Assembly: GCA_020850025.1 (NCBI GenBank)
Contig: JADZFI010000013.1
Location: 1 to 9,850, forward strand
Length of the DNA stretch: 9,850 nt
From: Saprospiraceae bacterium
GTDB taxonomy: Bacteria > Bacteroidota > Bacteroidia > Chitinophagales > Saprospiraceae
Reading direction: 5' to 3'
Shown: positions 1 to 7,000 of the stretch, one piece after another
Numbering within the stretch: the first letter of the stretch is position 1
Layout: every line of letters starts with the position of its first letter
The notes under the pieces: generated by a model
Databases searched by the model: none
Told to the model about the DNA's origin: nothing
Seen by the model: only the letters and a program-made list of their open reading frames with translations
Position numbers and translations under genes: made by a program

Positions 1-2
1 TG

Positions 3-695
3 GGCGAGGCCGAAAATGTTCAGGATGGCTTCGCTTTTCTTGCCGGTACGCCCGCCGACCTGTGGTTGCTGGACATATAGCTCCGGGACGGCACTGTGTT
101 TGACTTGCTGGATCGGCTCAATCCATCGCTTTTTGATCAGACCGCACTGGTGTTTCTGACAGCCTTTGGCACGTTTGATTATGTGATACAGGCCTTGCAT
201 AAATCGGCAGTGGATTACTTATTGAAACCGGTGGATCCGCAACAATTGCAGATGGCCGTCCAAAAAGCGCAAAAGGAAGTATCCAATCGCAACCTTAAGG
301 GTAGATTGGAAGAGCTTAAAAACCTGCTGGCTCCAGGCATGGGCGCCTCGGCTACGCTGGAGAAAATACCGATTACCGTTTCCCATGGGATCATCAGGTA
401 TATATATATCAAGGACATAAAATACCTGGAAGGCGAGGGCGGTATTTGCTATGTGCACACCATCTCGGAGAAACCCTTTGCCAGTTTCCAAAACCTGGGT
501 TACTACGCCGAAATACTGGAAAAGCAGGGCGGATTTCTCCGAACCCACAAAAAGTATCTGGTCAATACGAGGCACATTGAAAAATACGATCCCTTAGAAG
601 GCTCTGTTTGGCTAACTGGAGGTCAAAATTTAGTTTTTTCCAGGCGAAAAGGCAAGGTACTGCTTGATTTCTTCAGCAAGATCCTGGGGAGGTGA
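3..695 (+). pseudogene. LytTR-family response regulator, 5'-partial, interrupted by an in-frame amber stop
   Basis: This is a two-component response regulator of the LytR/AlgR type: a receiver domain that a histidine kinase would phosphorylate, followed by a LytTR DNA-binding domain. The start lies left of the window. The frame reads EAENVQDG, then the phosphoacceptor-loop signature LLDI (Asp codon 72-74), then TAG at 78-80, then LRDGTVFDLL. Relatives usually carry a residue such as Gln here, so a CAG-to-TAG change is the simplest reading. After the stop the frame stays intact to TGA at 693-695. It keeps the receiver switch Thr (LTAF), the conserved Lys-Pro (LLKPVD) and a full LytTR domain from about position 363, with the typical FLRTHKKYLVN motif. 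A GTG at 96 could start a 199-residue product, but that would lack the first half of the receiver fold. It may be a recent nonsense mutation or a sequencing error. The family call is firm; inactivation is likely but not certain. Confidence 0.85.
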
Positions 696-778
696 CGGTG
701 GGTGTTTCTGTTCGTATCTGTTATGCAGCGATTCTACCTGTGGGTGGGCGGTATCGATATGATTTCGGGGAACCACCA

Positions 779-810
779 TTTGCATCCATCCAATCAAACC
801 CCTATTTTTG
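779..810 (+). promoter_or_regulatory. Bacteroidota-type promoter ahead of the transposase remnant
   Basis: TTTG at 779-782 and TATTTTTG at 803-810 are separated by exactly 20 nt. This matches both parts of the known Bacteroidota sigma-factor pattern (-33 TTTG, -7 TAnnTTTG) without mismatch. Transcription would begin a few bases after 810, giving a leader of roughly 30-35 nt before the ATG at 850. The rest of the 696-849 gap shows nothing else I can name. Confidence 0.6.
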
Positions 811-849
811 TAAACACAGGCCCCTTTATTGTCAAATAATTAAACCAAT

Positions 850-1074
850 ATGAAATACAACCCGGAAATTCATCGCAGACGCAGCGTGCGTCTCAGAGGA
901 TATGATTATGCCAAAGAAGGCATGTTTTTCGTCACCATCTGTTGCCAGGACCGGATTCATTTTTTTGGCGAGGTGGAAAACAAAGAAATGCAATTAAACG
1001 ATTTCGGAAAAATCGCACATGATGAGTGGGAAAAACTACCGGAAAGGTAGGTGGAGGATGAATTTTTTAATTAG
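850..1074 (+). pseudogene. REP-associated tyrosine transposase (RAYT / Y1_Tnp) remnant with internal deletion
   Basis: The first 66 codons (850-1047) read like the N-terminus of a RAYT, a single-strand DNA transposase of the HUH/Y1 class: MKYNPEIHRRRSVRLRGYDY, then FFVTICCQDRIHFFGEV, then LNDFGKIAHDEWEKLPER. Intact relatives continue for well over 100 residues with the HUH pair (in MPNHxHG) and a catalytic Tyr, and both are absent here. After the TAG at 1048-1050 the same frame gives VEDEFFN and a second TAG at 1072-1074. That resembles the usual C-terminal end of these proteins (NNPxxWxxDEF), with the Trp codon TGG changed to TAG. The gene therefore seems to have lost its middle in frame and then gained a nonsense mutation. 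No activity is expected. The N-terminal family match is strong; reading the tail as the original C-terminus is inference. Confidence 0.8.
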
Positions 1075-1077
1075 GCA

Positions 1078-1110
1078 ACGTTTACGAAACTATAAAAGCT
1101 TCGTAAACGT
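1078..1110. repeat. Perfect 11-bp inverted repeat (hairpin) next to the RAYT remnant
   Basis: ACGTTTACGAA at 1078-1088 and its exact reverse complement TTCGTAAACGT at 1100-1110 flank an 11-nt loop. The repeat begins 3 nt after the last stop of the transposase remnant and ends 21 nt before the end of the convergent cyclase-family gene. Neither side is followed by a T-run, so it is not a classical intrinsic terminator. RAYT genes are typically bordered by REP palindromes that they recognise, so a cognate REP-like element is a reasonable reading. A bidirectional terminator without a U-tract is the alternative. Confidence 0.6.
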
Positions 1111-1131
1111 ATTCTTGGCCCAATCAAGATA

Positions 1132-2118
1132 TTATTTGGCAACAATCGGCAGCGCCAATGGCCGCATGGGCGATCCGCTGGCGCCTTTGAGTTTGAGGGA
1201 GGCACCAATAAAAGCAAACTGGTAAACGGCATCTCTTGCCAGGTCTTCCAGGTACATTTGTTCTATGAACATCACGCCTTTTTCCGCCAGGAGATAGGTG
1301 TGTACCGGCACCCAGTTGTCTGCCCGCTCCGGTGGAAAGGCCTCAAAACTGAGGTTGTCTGCCCCCAGAAGCATGATCCCCTGGTCTTCAATCAGCCATT
1401 TTACGGCCTCCAGATTGATGCCGGGGTAATTGTGCAGATATTCACTGGCATGCTCATAGTGCCGTGCCTGTCCGGTCCGGATCAGAACTACGTCTCCTTT
1501 TTGCATGGTAACGCCCTGCTTTTTTAGCGCACCCCGCAGGTCCGCAGCGGTGATTCGGTAGTTCTCCGGCAGGCTCTCCACGCCTTTGTAGGCTACCACA
1601 TCAATCAAAACGCCGCGCGCAATCACCGGAGGGATCTTTTCTGCGCCTGTTTTTTTCCATCCCTTGTCGCCCAGATGCTCTTCCGGCGTAAAACCGTTCC
1701 AAATCTTTCCGTTCAGGCCAAAATGGTTGAGCGCATCAATATGCGTACCCATGTGGGTGTACATGGAAATGGCATCGCCGGTGTAGCTGACTTTCTCATT
1801 CATGGCCTTTCCCATGCCGTTGGGATTGTCAACCACCGTTCCGTGCGGGGTGTGGGTCAGCCAATACTGATATGGAGGGTCTCCAAGCGCATGAAAACTG
1901 GGCATGCCCACAAAGTAATCCACACTGAGATCGTAAACCTCGCCGCTCTTGATGGCATCCAGTACCGACAACCGGGAGGCATCGTTCATCATATTGAGGC
2001 TGCCGATTTCGTCGTCCGGGCCCCACGGACTTTTACCTACGGTTTCCTGTTTGGTTTGAGCAAAAGTGGAAAAGCCAGCAAGCAGGGCCATTGGAAGGGA
2101 AAAAATAATCTTGTTCAT
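1132..2118 (-). CDS. Exported cyclase-family (kynurenine formamidase-like) metal-dependent hydrolase
   Basis: This 328-residue protein belongs to the cyclase family (Pfam Cyclase, PF04199), which includes bacterial kynurenine formamidase KynB and isatin hydrolase. It carries the family metal-binding signature HxGTHxDxxxH as HMGTHIDALNH (His122, His126, Asp128, His132). The N-terminus (MNKIIFSLPMALLAGFSTFA, then QT) is a Sec-type signal peptide, probably cut near residue 20, so the enzyme should act in the periplasm or outside the cell. The segment WGPDDEIGSLN near residue 32 is common in the longer, roughly 300-residue branch of this family rather than in the short KynB proteins. The substrate cannot be read from the sequence; a cyclic amide, ester or N-formyl compound is likely. 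The gene lies 63 nt downstream of the Crp/Fnr-type gene on the same strand, which suggests joint expression. The start is the ATG directly ahead of the signal peptide; no clear Shine-Dalgarno site is present. Confidence 0.88.
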   Translation of the reverse strand: MNKIIFSLPMALLAGFSTFAQTKQETVGKSPWGPDDEIGSLNMMNDASRLSVLDAIKSGEVYDLSVDYFVGMPSFHALGDPPYQYWLTHTPHGTVVDNPNGMGKAMNEKVSYTGDAISMYTHMGTHIDALNHFGLNGKIWNGFTPEEHLGDKGWKKTGAEKIPPVIARGVLIDVVAYKGVESLPENYRITAADLRGALKKQGVTMQKGDVVLIRTGQARHYEHASEYLHNYPGINLEAVKWLIEDQGIMLLGADNLSFEAFPPERADNWVPVHTYLLAEKGVMFIEQMYLEDLARDAVYQFAFIGASLKLKGASGSPMRPLALPIVAK

Positions 2119-2181
2119 AATGTTGGTTATTTAATTCCCCACAAAAGTCCGTTCAGTGCATAGCGTAAAAATTAAGGTATC

Positions 2182-2769
2182 TTAAGAACCTCTTTGCTCA
2201 GCCATTTTTTTCCGAATGGCGCTGAGGTGTTCCGGTGTAACCCCCAAATAAGAGGCAATCATGTACTGAGGCAGGCGTTGCTCCAGGGCACGATATTGTT
2301 TCTGAAAAGCGAGATACCGTTTTTCAGCACTGTCACTGATGCCTTTTATGGTCCTCTCCTGCAGCGCCACATAGGCTTTTTGAATTTTCCGGCGGAAAAA
2401 ACGCTCAATCACAGGCGCCTGAACAAACAACTGTTCCAGAGCATCCCGGTGCACCTGCAATACTGTGGAATCCTCCACTGCTTGTATGTAATACTGTGCG
2501 GGGGTCTGCGTGAGATAACTGTACAGATCATTGACCCACCAGCCTTCAATGCCAAACTGCAGGATATGTTCCCGGGCCTCTGTATCCAGATAATAGACCC
2601 TCAAACAGCCTTCGGAAATAAAACGCATGTGATTGGACGGATCGCCGGCTTGCAACAGCAGGTCGCGCTTTTTGAGTTTTTTTACTTTAAAAGCTTGTTC
2701 CACCAGTGGAATGTCCTGATCCGCCAATTGGATTGTTTCCCTTAAGTGGGCAATGAGTAGATCATGCAT
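2182..2769 (-). CDS. Crp/Fnr-family transcriptional regulator
   Basis: This 195-residue protein is a Crp/Fnr-type regulator of the kind common in Bacteroidota. Residues about 28-115 form a cyclic-nucleotide-binding-like beta barrel: LLLQAGDPSNHMRFISEGCLRVYY, then GIEGWWVNDLYSYLTQTPA. A dimer helix follows (about 118-140), then a C-terminal helix-turn-helix (about 166-188) with LPQYMIASYLGVTPEHLSAI. The cAMP-binding Arg-Ser pair of E. coli CRP and the Fe-S cysteines of FNR are not evident, so the ligand is unknown. The arrangement, with this regulator gene just upstream of the exported cyclase-family gene on the same strand, suggests it may control that gene. It starts 41 nt after the ATPase gene ends. 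The first ATG gives the usual family N-terminus. Confidence 0.88.
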   Translation of the reverse strand: MHDLLIAHLRETIQLADQDIPLVEQAFKVKKLKKRDLLLQAGDPSNHMRFISEGCLRVYYLDTEAREHILQFGIEGWWVNDLYSYLTQTPAQYYIQAVEDSTVLQVHRDALEQLFVQAPVIERFFRRKIQKAYVALQERTIKGISDSAEKRYLAFQKQYRALEQRLPQYMIASYLGVTPEHLSAIRKKMAEQRGS

Positions 2770-2787
2770 GAGGGAGAGCTTTTATGT

Positions 2788-2818
2788 GTAAAGTACTGGT
2801 TGTAGTTATTTCATCCAA
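2788..2818 (-). promoter_or_regulatory. Candidate promoter for the Crp/Fnr-type gene
   Basis: Read on the minus strand, TTG (2818-2816) is followed after 20 nt by TACTTTAC (2795-2788), which matches TAnnTTTG in all but the last base. It would start transcription close ahead of the ATG at 2769. The upstream half overlaps the stop codon of the preceding ATPase gene, so the regulator could be expressed separately from that gene. Confidence 0.4.
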
Positions 2819-3983
2819 TCATACCAGGGAGTTCAACAGTTAAAAAATCGTATATATTAACAATCCTGATTCCATCGGAGCGCTGGTATGATTCCGAATC
2901 GGGCGTAATGACATAGCTACGCTCGGGATTCAGATCTTCAATGCAGTTATAAAATCCGCGCGAGATTTTAGGCGCATTGGCGTATTTGATTTCGATACAG
3001 ATTTTTCCCAACCGGGGTGTAAGTAGCAGTAAATCCACCTCGGCGCCTGCAGAAGTGCGGTAGTAATAATATTCACATTGTTTTCCGGCAATTCTGTAAA
3101 TCTGTTCGATGACATAACCCTCCCATGATGCACCAACGGCGGGGTTTGCGTACAAATCTTCCCGATCACGCAATCGGGTAACTGCGTGGTAAAAACCTGA
3201 ATCGCGGTAGTAAAATTTGGGGGTTTTGGTCAATCGTTTCCCGACGTTGGCAAAATATGGCTCCAGCCGACGGGTCAAAAAAGAACCCTCCACAAGGTCT
3301 AAATAACGCGAAACGGTTTGTGAAGCCAGGTTCAGCGCATTGCCGAGTTCGGAAATATTGATTATTTGGCCGTGTAAATGGCCTAACATCCGGATAAAAC
3401 GGAGCACATTGGCCGGGTTTGCTTCTTTTCCTATGACTTGGGCCAAATCCCGTTCCGCAAAAGTGGTGGAAAATTGGGTCAGCCAGGATATGGCGCGTTT
3501 TTCGTCGGGCGCCAGAAAAGCATCCGGGAACCCGCCCCGGAACCAGTGTTGGCGCAGGATACCGGGTTCCCATATTTCTGTTACTGAAAACGGCGTCAAT
3601 TCGTGGTAAGCGATTCGGCCGGCCAATGATTCGGCCGAATTCCGCAGCAGCTCCGGCGAAGCAGAGCCCAATAATATGAACCGGGCAGGTTCGCGCTTTT
3701 TATCCACCAGAGAGCGTAATATGCCAAATAGTTGCGGCATAATCTGAACTTCGTCTATAATTACGCATTTCTCTTCGTGTTGCAGCAAATACGTGCCTGC
3801 ATCGGCCAGTTTCGCCCGATCTTCTTCCCATTCCAAATCAAGGTACAAAACTGGTTTGTTACCCGGGATAAGCAGGTTTTGCGCCAAAGTGGTTTTGCCG
3901 GCCTGCCGTGGGCCAACTATACCAACAACCGGAAAAAATGCCAGGTCATCGGTAATTCGCTTGGTTGCATTGCGATAAATCAT
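2811..3983 (-). CDS. AAA-type ATPase with DUF4143 C-terminal domain
   Basis: From the ATG at 3983 the product has 390 residues and the usual family start MIYRNATKRI. A longer reading exists from a TTG at 4037, but its 18 extra residues cover the palindromic control region and do not fit the family. The AAA_14 domain has Walker A GPRQAGKTT (24-32), Walker B CVIIDEVQ (73-80), a sensor-like LLGSAS (104-109) and the motif FRGGFPDAF (149-156). A winged-helix-like stretch, ISELGNALNLASQTVSRYLDL, follows near 210-230. The DUF4143 part contains WEGYVIEQI and GAEVDLLL, then CIEIK. Glu288, Asp317, Glu331 and Lys333 resemble a PD-(D/E)XK nuclease-like core, a fold this domain has been assigned to as I recall. 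Such ATPases are widespread, often horizontally spread and mostly of unknown function. It is divergent from the SNF2 gene. Confidence 0.85.
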   Translation of the reverse strand: MIYRNATKRITDDLAFFPVVGIVGPRQAGKTTLAQNLLIPGNKPVLYLDLEWEEDRAKLADAGTYLLQHEEKCVIIDEVQIMPQLFGILRSLVDKKREPARFILLGSASPELLRNSAESLAGRIAYHELTPFSVTEIWEPGILRQHWFRGGFPDAFLAPDEKRAISWLTQFSTTFAERDLAQVIGKEANPANVLRFIRMLGHLHGQIINISELGNALNLASQTVSRYLDLVEGSFLTRRLEPYFANVGKRLTKTPKFYYRDSGFYHAVTRLRDREDLYANPAVGASWEGYVIEQIYRIAGKQCEYYYYRTSAGAEVDLLLLTPRLGKICIEIKYANAPKISRGFYNCIEDLNPERSYVITPDSESYQRSDGIRIVNIYDFLTVELPGMIG

Positions 3984-3987
3984 ACTG

Positions 3988-3995
3988 CAAATATA
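3988..3995 (-). promoter_or_regulatory. Perfect -7 element at the ATPase start (possible leaderless transcript)
   Basis: On the minus strand 3995-3988 reads TATATTTG, an exact match to TAnnTTTG. Its last base lies only 4 nt before the ATG at 3983, so transcription would start at or near the start codon. The -33 region is poor: only a T-rich stretch lies at the right distance, inside the palindromic block. The -7 match is direct observation; promoter function and a leaderless mRNA are inferred. Confidence 0.45.
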
Positions 3996-3997
3996 CT

Positions 3998-4043
3998 TTA
4001 ACCTTGTAAATTGAAAAGTATACTTGCAAATTTGCAAGGTTAA
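3998..4043. promoter_or_regulatory. Nested palindromes: tandem operator-like sites in a divergent promoter
   Basis: An outer inverted repeat pairs 3998-4012 with 4029-4043 (15 bp, one T/G mismatch). Inside lies a perfect 16-bp palindrome, CTTGCAAATTTGCAAG, at 4023-4038, and a degenerate direct copy, CTTGTAAATTGAAAAG, at 4003-4018 (12 of 16 identical). The two copies are offset by 20 bp, about two helical turns, so a dimeric regulator could bind both on one DNA face. The block sits between the ATPase -7 element and the SNF2 start, over the place where both promoters would need their upstream contacts. On the plus strand TATACTTG at 4019-4026 is one base off a -7 element and could serve the SNF2 gene. 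The TTGCA-N4-TGCAA layout is Fnr-box-like in form; the binding protein is unknown. Confidence 0.55.
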
Positions 4044-4060
4044 GGCCCTTCAAAAAAAGC

Positions 4061-7000
4061 ATGTCTACTATTTTAGCTTCTCTCTCCCCCCATTACCTTT
4101 ACCCCAAATTACACCCGCTCATGCCCTGGTATCTCGATTACAAAAGACGTCCTGCTCCCAAAGCTGCTCCCGGCGCCACCCGAAAAGAGTACGGCGCCAC
4201 CTGGTGGGGCCGGCAATGGCTTAATGCGCTTGCAAATATTGACTATTCCAACCGACTTCCACGCGGCAAAACATACGCCAATAAGGGGCTGGCGCACGAT
4301 CTGGTGCTCTCCGATAACATCGTTTCCGCCAAAGTAACGGGCTCTATGCCCAAACCTTACAAGGTGGATCTGGCACTGACGCCCTTCAGCCCGGAAACAC
4401 GCAAAAACCTGATAAAAATCGTCACCGAGAACCCGCTGTTCCTCTCCAAACTACTGAACAGAGAACTGCCGGTAGAACTGCACGAAGCGCTGAAACAACA
4501 CGGGATTCAGTTATTCCCCACCCAGTGGAAAGACGTTGAGGGACGCTGCTCCTGTCCAGACTGGGCTGTTCCCTGCAAGCACATGGCGGCGGTGTTTTTC
4601 CTGATCGCCAATGAGATTGACAAAAATCCGTTCCTGGTATTTGAGCTCCGAAAGGTAGATCTTTTGCAAGCGCTAAAGGAAAGCGGCTACACAGAATCGG
4701 AAAGCACCTCTTTTTCCATCAGCGCAGCCGCAACGCTGCAACAACTCGCCCGCACCACTTTGCCGGATTGGCAACCCGATGAAACGCTTCGGGCAGCCAT
4801 TGATTTTTCCAACCTACCGGAATGCCAGGATTCGCTGTTGCCATTGCTGTCAGACAAACCGGTGTTTTACCCGGAGGGCAATTTCAAAAAAGAACTCGCA
4901 ACAGCATACAAATACATGGCCAAGGGTATTAACCCGGCCGATTCGGAAATATCCAAAGCCGAACTGAATGCGTTCCGAAAATCGGAAAAACCGCTGCTCT
5001 TACTCGATGCCTCCAATGGGGCTTTTATCAGCGCCACGCTGCTGGATGTGCACGATCAATCCGTTCTGGCTTTCAATTCCATGCTGGAGCTGATCAAATT
5101 CCTGAAATACCTCCCGGAGGCAGAAGTGGCTCTGAGTTCTCCGCAAATCAGGGGCCTGCACCTGGCTTTCCGACTGGCTGATATGCTGGCCCGAAAAGGC
5201 GCTTTTGTACCGCAGATACTCCAAAACCGCGAAGGCGCTTCGTATATCCGTTTTATTCCGGCCCGCTTGAACGACGACGTGCGCGCCGTTTGTGAACAAG
5301 TGAGCGCGCTGCTGCCGCCAGGTATGTTGGTGTATGTAGACGACGAACAAGAGTACGAACCCACCGATGCCGACGCGCTCAACACCCTGACAGCCCTGTT
5401 TTTGGGTTGGACCTCCGGCCTGTACCAGCTACAGTCCAGAGAATTTAATCCCCGCCATTTTTGGTTTTTCACAGGCAAAGCGGAACCTTTTGCCACCTTC
5501 GAAACCCGCGAATATCCCAAAAGTGTACATCTGTGGCTCAGCCGGTTCTTTATGACCGAAAAGTCTATCGTGCCGGTGTTCGAGGTGCAATTGAAGGGTG
5601 ATGATTTTGAAGTAACCGTAAGCATGGAAGACCGCCAACAGGCTTTTCAGGCGCCTGTGCCCTTGCAAGAGGTGTTGGACAATAAAAAACATGCTGCCAT
5701 GCGCCTGGACGCGCTACGGGACCTGACCATGGTATCGGAGTTTTTTCCGGAATTGAACGGGGTAATCGCGTCTAACGGAAAAAACAAGCTGCTGTTTAAT
5801 AGCCTGACGTTCGCCCAAATATTCTACAAAGCGCTTCCGATAATCCGTTTACTTGGCATACGGGTGCTTCTGCCCAAAGAACTCCAAAAGATTTTCCGGC
5901 CTGCTATGTCTATGTCGCTCAGTGCGGCCAATAAGGGCAAGATTTCAGGCACAGGGCTCCTGTCGTTTGCCAATATGATAGATTTTGAATGGCAGGTAGC
6001 ACTGGGCGACCAGCAGTTATCGCCGGATGAATTTGCCAAATTAGTAAAAAACATGCGCGGCATCGTACGCCTGGCCGACGGCTTTGTATTCCTGGAGGAA
6101 CAGGAAATTGCCTCGCTGATGAAAAAAATTCAGCAGGCGCCGCGGCCTTCCGGCCCCAAGTTGTTGCAAGTGGCTTTGTCTGGCGAATACCAGGGCATGC
6201 AGGTCCGGCTAACGGAATCGGCCAGGGCTTTGATTGCGGAATTGCTGCGTCCGGATTCGGCGCCTCTGCCGTCGGGATTGCAGGCGCAACTGCGGCCGTA
6301 CCAGGTGCGTGGCTACGAATGGCTGTACAAAAATACCCGGCTCGGACTGGGCAGCCTCATTGCCGACGATATGGGCCTGGGTAAAACCCTGCAGGTGATA
6401 GCCACGCTGCTGCGCCTGAAAGAGGAAGGTACCCTCGGCGAAAATCGCCAGGCGCTGGTAGTGGTGCCTACCACCCTGCTCACCAACTGGACCCGCGAAA
6501 TAACTCGTTTTGCCCCGGGCCTTCAGGCGCAAGTGTACCACGGCGCCGCGCGCGTGCGTACGCTCCCAAAAGAGGCAGATGTTATTCTAACCACTTATGG
6601 TATGTTGCGCAGCGATGCTGCCTTGTTCCAAAAACCGCAGTGGCAAATGCTGGTGCTGGATGAAGCGCAAAACATTAAAAATCTGAACACTGTACAAACC
6701 AAAGAGGTTAAAAAACTCAAAGCGTCCGTGCGAATCGCTATGACCGGCACCCCGGTGGAAAACCGTCTGAGTGAATATTATTCCCTTTTCGATTTTACCA
6801 ACCACGGCTACCTCGGACCTCTCAAAACCTTCACAGAAGAGTTTGCCAAACCCATTGAACTGGAACGCAACCACGCAGTGCTGAGCAATTTCCAACGCGC
6901 CACGGCGCCTTTCCTCCTGCGCCGGGTAAAAACAGATAAAAGCATCATCAGCGACCTGCCCGATAAAGTAGAAACCAATCAGTATTGTTTCCTGAGCAAG

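Noticed and set aside
78..1050. Two in-frame TAG codons in neighbouring genes, hinting at amber recoding or suppression
   Set aside because: TAG is used as a normal final stop for the SNF2 gene (7694-7696), and the transposase remnant has lost its catalytic middle, so ordinary decay explains both.
1019..1225. Plus-strand open frame across the hairpin and into the cyclase-family 3' end
   Set aside because: It spans the transposase wreck, the inverted repeat and antisense DNA, and has no recognisable protein features.
1675..2163. Plus-strand open frame antisense to the cyclase-family gene
   Set aside because: The minus-strand reading has a signal peptide and the full metal-binding motif, while the plus-strand protein resembles nothing.
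2167..2185. Weak hairpin TTAAG/CTTAA followed by five T on the minus strand, at the end of the Crp/Fnr gene
   Set aside because: The stem is only 5 bp and AT-rich and it overlaps the stop codon; it is unlikely to terminate, though it might slow transcription into the cyclase-family gene.
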